Origin: Paenibacillus sp. DMB5
Lineage (GTDB): Bacteria > Bacillota > Bacilli > Paenibacillales > Paenibacillaceae
Assembly: GCF_001517085.1 (NCBI RefSeq)
Contig: NZ_LRAC01000135.1
Coordinates: 17,808 to 81,807, forward strand
DNA length: 64,000 nt
Direction: 5' to 3'
Of this stretch, positions 61,775 to 64,000 are shown one piece after another. Below the pieces are notes generated by a model that did not search any database, was not told the DNA's origin, and was given only the letters and a program-made list of their open reading frames with translations. Position numbers and translations under genes: made by a program. Numbering within the stretch: position 1 is the first letter of the stretch; every line of letters begins with the position of its first letter.

Positions 61775-63511
61775 ATGAGAGACAGATGGGGAAATATAAC
61801 GGGGAGAATGAAGCTTACTATCCGGATGAAATTGCTGGCCGGGTTTCTGATCGTAGGAGCACTGCTTGCCTTTGTAAGCATATTTGCTTTATCCCAGATT
61901 CAGGATATGTCCAAAAGTGCGGAAGAAATTGATCAGAGCCAGATGCCCAGTGTCAGCCTGATGGGGATGATGAACGGTGATATCTCGGACATAGAACGCC
62001 TGGCTCTTGGCATTATTGTTGAGACAGATACAAATGAGATTGCAAAAATGAATGAGGCCTTAGAGCAGCTTCAGGTCAAAATTGAGGGGGAACGCAAAGA
62101 GCTAATTTCGCTTCTTAAGGGCAATACTGAAGCGTTGGCATTGTATGATACCTTCAGCAAGAATTATGATGCCTACCTGGCTAATATGCCTGCATTTATC
62201 GAACGCGGTATGGCTAACGATTTCGGCGGAGCCAGCAAGCTGCACGCAGAGTCCTATCCGTTATGGTTTACTGCCAACGATACGATCGCCCAGCTGATCA
62301 CATTAGTCAATGAGTTATCCAAGCAGGCGACTAATGATTCATTGGAATCCGCAGAGCAAGCCTTTAATATTATATTGGCAGTAACGGTTATCTCTCTGCT
62401 GCTTGCTGTAATAATTGCCTTCTTCATTGCAGGCATCATCTCCAAACCCATCCAGAAGCTGAATGCATCGGCGCTGCTGATTGCCAACGGGGATTTGTCC
62501 GGTAAAACCATAACACTTAAAAATAAGGATGAACTCGGCACACTCGCGGCCTCCTTCAATACCATGACCGGCAACCTGCGTGCCATGATAGAATCCGTTT
62601 CCACGACTTCCGAACAGGTAGCTGCTTCCTCCGAAGAACTGCTGGCGAGTGCAGAGCAGAATACAAAAGCATCCGAGCAAATCTCTGAAACCGTCGAATT
62701 GCTGGCGGCCGGTACAACGGAGCAGGTGAACATAGTGAAACGTTCCTCCCAGGCGATGAACGAGATGTCCCTTGGTTCTGAACAAATTGCCCAGCTGGCC
62801 CAAAGCGTATCTGTCTCTGCTGTGGATGCAGCGAATCAATCGGCTGAGGGCAACCGGATTGTCCGCCAGGCTATAGAACAAATGGGATCTATCCGTACGT
62901 CCATAACATCACTGACAGAGCTGGTAACCGGGCTTGGAGAACGATCTGCAGAGATTGGCAGTATCACCGGGGTAATTAATAATATTGCCCGTCAGACCAA
63001 TCTCCTTGCCTTGAATGCGGCCATCGAGGCTGCACGTGCGGGTGAGCATGGCCGGGGATTTGCGGTTGTGGCCGGAGAAGTACGTAAACTGGCCGAGGAA
63101 TCTTCATTGTCGGCACAGAAAATTACTGATCTGGTTCAACTCATTCAAACTGACACGGACCAGGCTGTAGAGGCTGTAAAAGTGAACAGCAGTGAAACGG
63201 AAGCGGGAATTGAGATGGTCACTGCAGCAGGTCAAGCCTTCGAGCAAATCTCAGAAGTAGTAAGCAAAGTCGCTGGTGAAATTCAAGAAGTATCCGCCGG
63301 CTCGGAGGAAATGTCAGCCGCTACGGATGAATCGGTCCGGTATATGAGTGAGATCTCCCTGATTGCTGAGGAATCATCAAGCGGAGTACACAATGTATCT
63401 GCTGCTGCAGAAGAGCAGCTGGCCTCCATGGAAGAGATTGCCGCATCAGCAGGCGCATTGTCCAAGATGGCAGAAGAGCTGCAGGAACAGATCAATAAAT
63501 TCAAAGTGTAG
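61775..63511 (+). CDS. Methyl-accepting chemotaxis protein
   Basis: A 578-residue receptor: helix near residues 20-42, extracellular four-helix-bundle type sensor to about 192, second helix near 200-222, HAMP (KPIQKLNASALLIANGDLSGKTITLKNKDELGTLAASFNTMTGNL), then the long coiled-coil signalling domain. The hairpin tip reads NIARQTNLLALNAAIEAARAGEHGRGFAVVAGEVRKLAEES. I chose ATG 61775, with GAGGAG seven bases upstream. No CheW-binding pentapeptide is seen at the end. Confidence 0.92.
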   Translation: MRDRWGNITGRMKLTIRMKLLAGFLIVGALLAFVSIFALSQIQDMSKSAEEIDQSQMPSVSLMGMMNGDISDIERLALGIIVETDTNEIAKMNEALEQLQVKIEGERKELISLLKGNTEALALYDTFSKNYDAYLANMPAFIERGMANDFGGASKLHAESYPLWFTANDTIAQLITLVNELSKQATNDSLESAEQAFNIILAVTVISLLLAVIIAFFIAGIISKPIQKLNASALLIANGDLSGKTITLKNKDELGTLAASFNTMTGNLRAMIESVSTTSEQVAASSEELLASAEQNTKASEQISETVELLAAGTTEQVNIVKRSSQAMNEMSLGSEQIAQLAQSVSVSAVDAANQSAEGNRIVRQAIEQMGSIRTSITSLTELVTGLGERSAEIGSITGVINNIARQTNLLALNAAIEAARAGEHGRGFAVVAGEVRKLAEESSLSAQKITDLVQLIQTDTDQAVEAVKVNSSETEAGIEMVTAAGQAFEQISEVVSKVAGEIQEVSAGSEEMSAATDESVRYMSEISLIAEESSSGVHNVSAAAEEQLASMEEIAASAGALSKMAEELQEQINKFKV

Positions 63512-63543
63512 TTTACCTTATATGTGATGGACACTGTTTAATT

Positions 63544-63569
63544 AAGCCGGGGAGAAATCCCCGGCTTTT
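63544..63569 (+). terminator. Terminator of the chemotaxis receptor gene
   Basis: AAGCCGGGGA-GAAA-TCCCCGGCTTTT. Confidence 0.88.
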
Positions 63570-63680
63570 GCATTCCCTGATGCAGTAAGTCTAAGCTTAG
63601 AAGTGTCCGGAGATCCCGGCAGGCAGGTAGTGAGGGAATAAGAGAACGTTATGCTATTCCAGACATCTCCGGGTAAAACA

Positions 63681-63710
63681 AAAAAGCATCCCTTAAGGGA
63701 TGCTTTTTTT
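63681..63710 (-). terminator. rRNA operon terminator
   Basis: AAAAAGCATCCC-TTAA-GGGATGCTTTTT; ends leftward rRNA transcription just beyond the 5S gene. Confidence 0.88.
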
Positions 63711-63713
63711 CGT

Positions 63714-63830
63714 GCTTGGCGGCGTCCTACTCTCCCGGGACCCTTCGGTCCAAGTACCATCGGCGCTGGAAGGCTTAACGGTCGTGTTCGGGATGGGTAC
63801 GCGTGGAACCCTTCCGCTATCGCCACCAAA
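63714..63830 (-). rRNA. rrf: 5S ribosomal RNA
   Basis: On the minus strand the sequence starts TTTGGTGGCGATAGCGGAAG, contains CCATCCCGAACACGACCGTTAAGC-like loop sequence and ends GGACGCCGCCAAGCAC, as in Bacillales 5S rRNA of about 117 bases. The 5' and 3' ends pair (TTTGGTGGCG with CGCCGCCAAGC). Confidence 0.95.
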
Positions 63831-63954
63831 CATGATTTTTCGAAGCTTACGCTTCTCGAAATCGCTGCAGAAAATATCAAACCATCGGTTTAACATCCTG
63901 CCAGGCTTGATCACCTGAAAACTGAATCCGAAACGAATCTGCGATTTAATTATT

Positions 63955-64000
63955 GGATAAGCCCTCGACCGATTAGTATTGGTCAGCTCCATGCATTGCT
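63955..64000 (-). rRNA. rrl: 23S ribosomal RNA, 3' end only
   Basis: On the minus strand the last bases read GGAGCTGACCAATACTAATC then GGTCGAGGGCTTATCC, the conserved 3' end of Bacillales 23S rRNA. The gene continues beyond the window. The 123-base spacer to the 5S gene (63831-63954) has no tRNA. Confidence 0.93.

Noticed and set aside
63831..63954. tRNA gene in the 23S-5S spacer
   Set aside because: The 124-base spacer shows no cloverleaf or conserved tRNA loop sequence.

Overview
The window looks like chromosomal DNA of a Paenibacillus-type Firmicute. Reasons: moderate GC, strong AGGAGG-type ribosome binding sites, lipoprotein-dependent LplB/LplC-type sugar ABC transporters paired with glycoside hydrolases, a large membrane-bound AraC regulator, a FapR box, and the 3' end of an rRNA operon (23S tail, 5S, terminator) entering from the right end on the minus strand.

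Layout. 1-800: non-coding, with three kinds of short repeat. 808-1933: fabH under a FapR-type operator. 2259-8392: minus-strand pectin/rhamnogalacturonan operon (solute-binding lipoprotein, two permeases, GH105, GH28). An orphan paralogous binding lipoprotein (10273-11799) and a divergent membrane AraC regulator (12112-14451) lie nearby, with a CueP copper protein between. 14532-17227: DUF3153-like lipoprotein and KimA-type potassium importer. 17404-22001: arsenic island (arsR-arsB-arsC-phosphatase leftward; MarR regulator, arsM, arsN rightward). 22172-27372: small genes, including a MerR/aldo-keto reductase pair, a hidden zinc-ribbon gene and a MarR/DUF2798 cluster. 27498-38899: fructan locus (secreted multidomain levanase, fructokinase, intracellular GH32, ABC importer, divergent LacI regulator). 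38914-43352: phosphoesterase, then an FG-GAP-like lipoprotein fused transcriptionally to a two-component system. 43429-55918: mixed metabolic and resistance genes (MhqO-type dioxygenase, streptothricin acetyltransferase, TetR regulon, epoxide hydrolase, DinG-type helicase). 55960-61358: phnDCEE-type importer divergent from a cytoplasmic 5'-nucleotidase-like protein. 61775-63511: chemotaxis receptor. 63681-64000: rRNA operon end.

How the genes work together. The two sugar loci share one plan: import oligosaccharides with an LplBC-type transporter, then finish hydrolysis inside the cell. In the pectin locus the hydrolases are cytoplasmic. In the fructan locus a secreted levanase feeds the importer, and ScrB plus fructokinase complete catabolism. 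All three ABC operons have a terminator-like hairpin directly after the binding-protein gene, which would lower expression of the downstream genes.

Data quality. At least six genes (fabH, GH28, a zinc-ribbon gene, levanase, scrB and a response regulator) are broken by a frameshift that one added base in a short homopolymer would repair. The simplest reading is systematic under-calling in the sequence rather than six real pseudogenes. I found no prophage, insertion sequence, CRISPR array or tRNA. I did not find a clearly novel multigene system. The best candidates for new biology are the lipoprotein/two-component trio, the orphan binding protein with its membrane AraC regulator, and the MarR-ArsM-ArsN unit with its duplicated operator.
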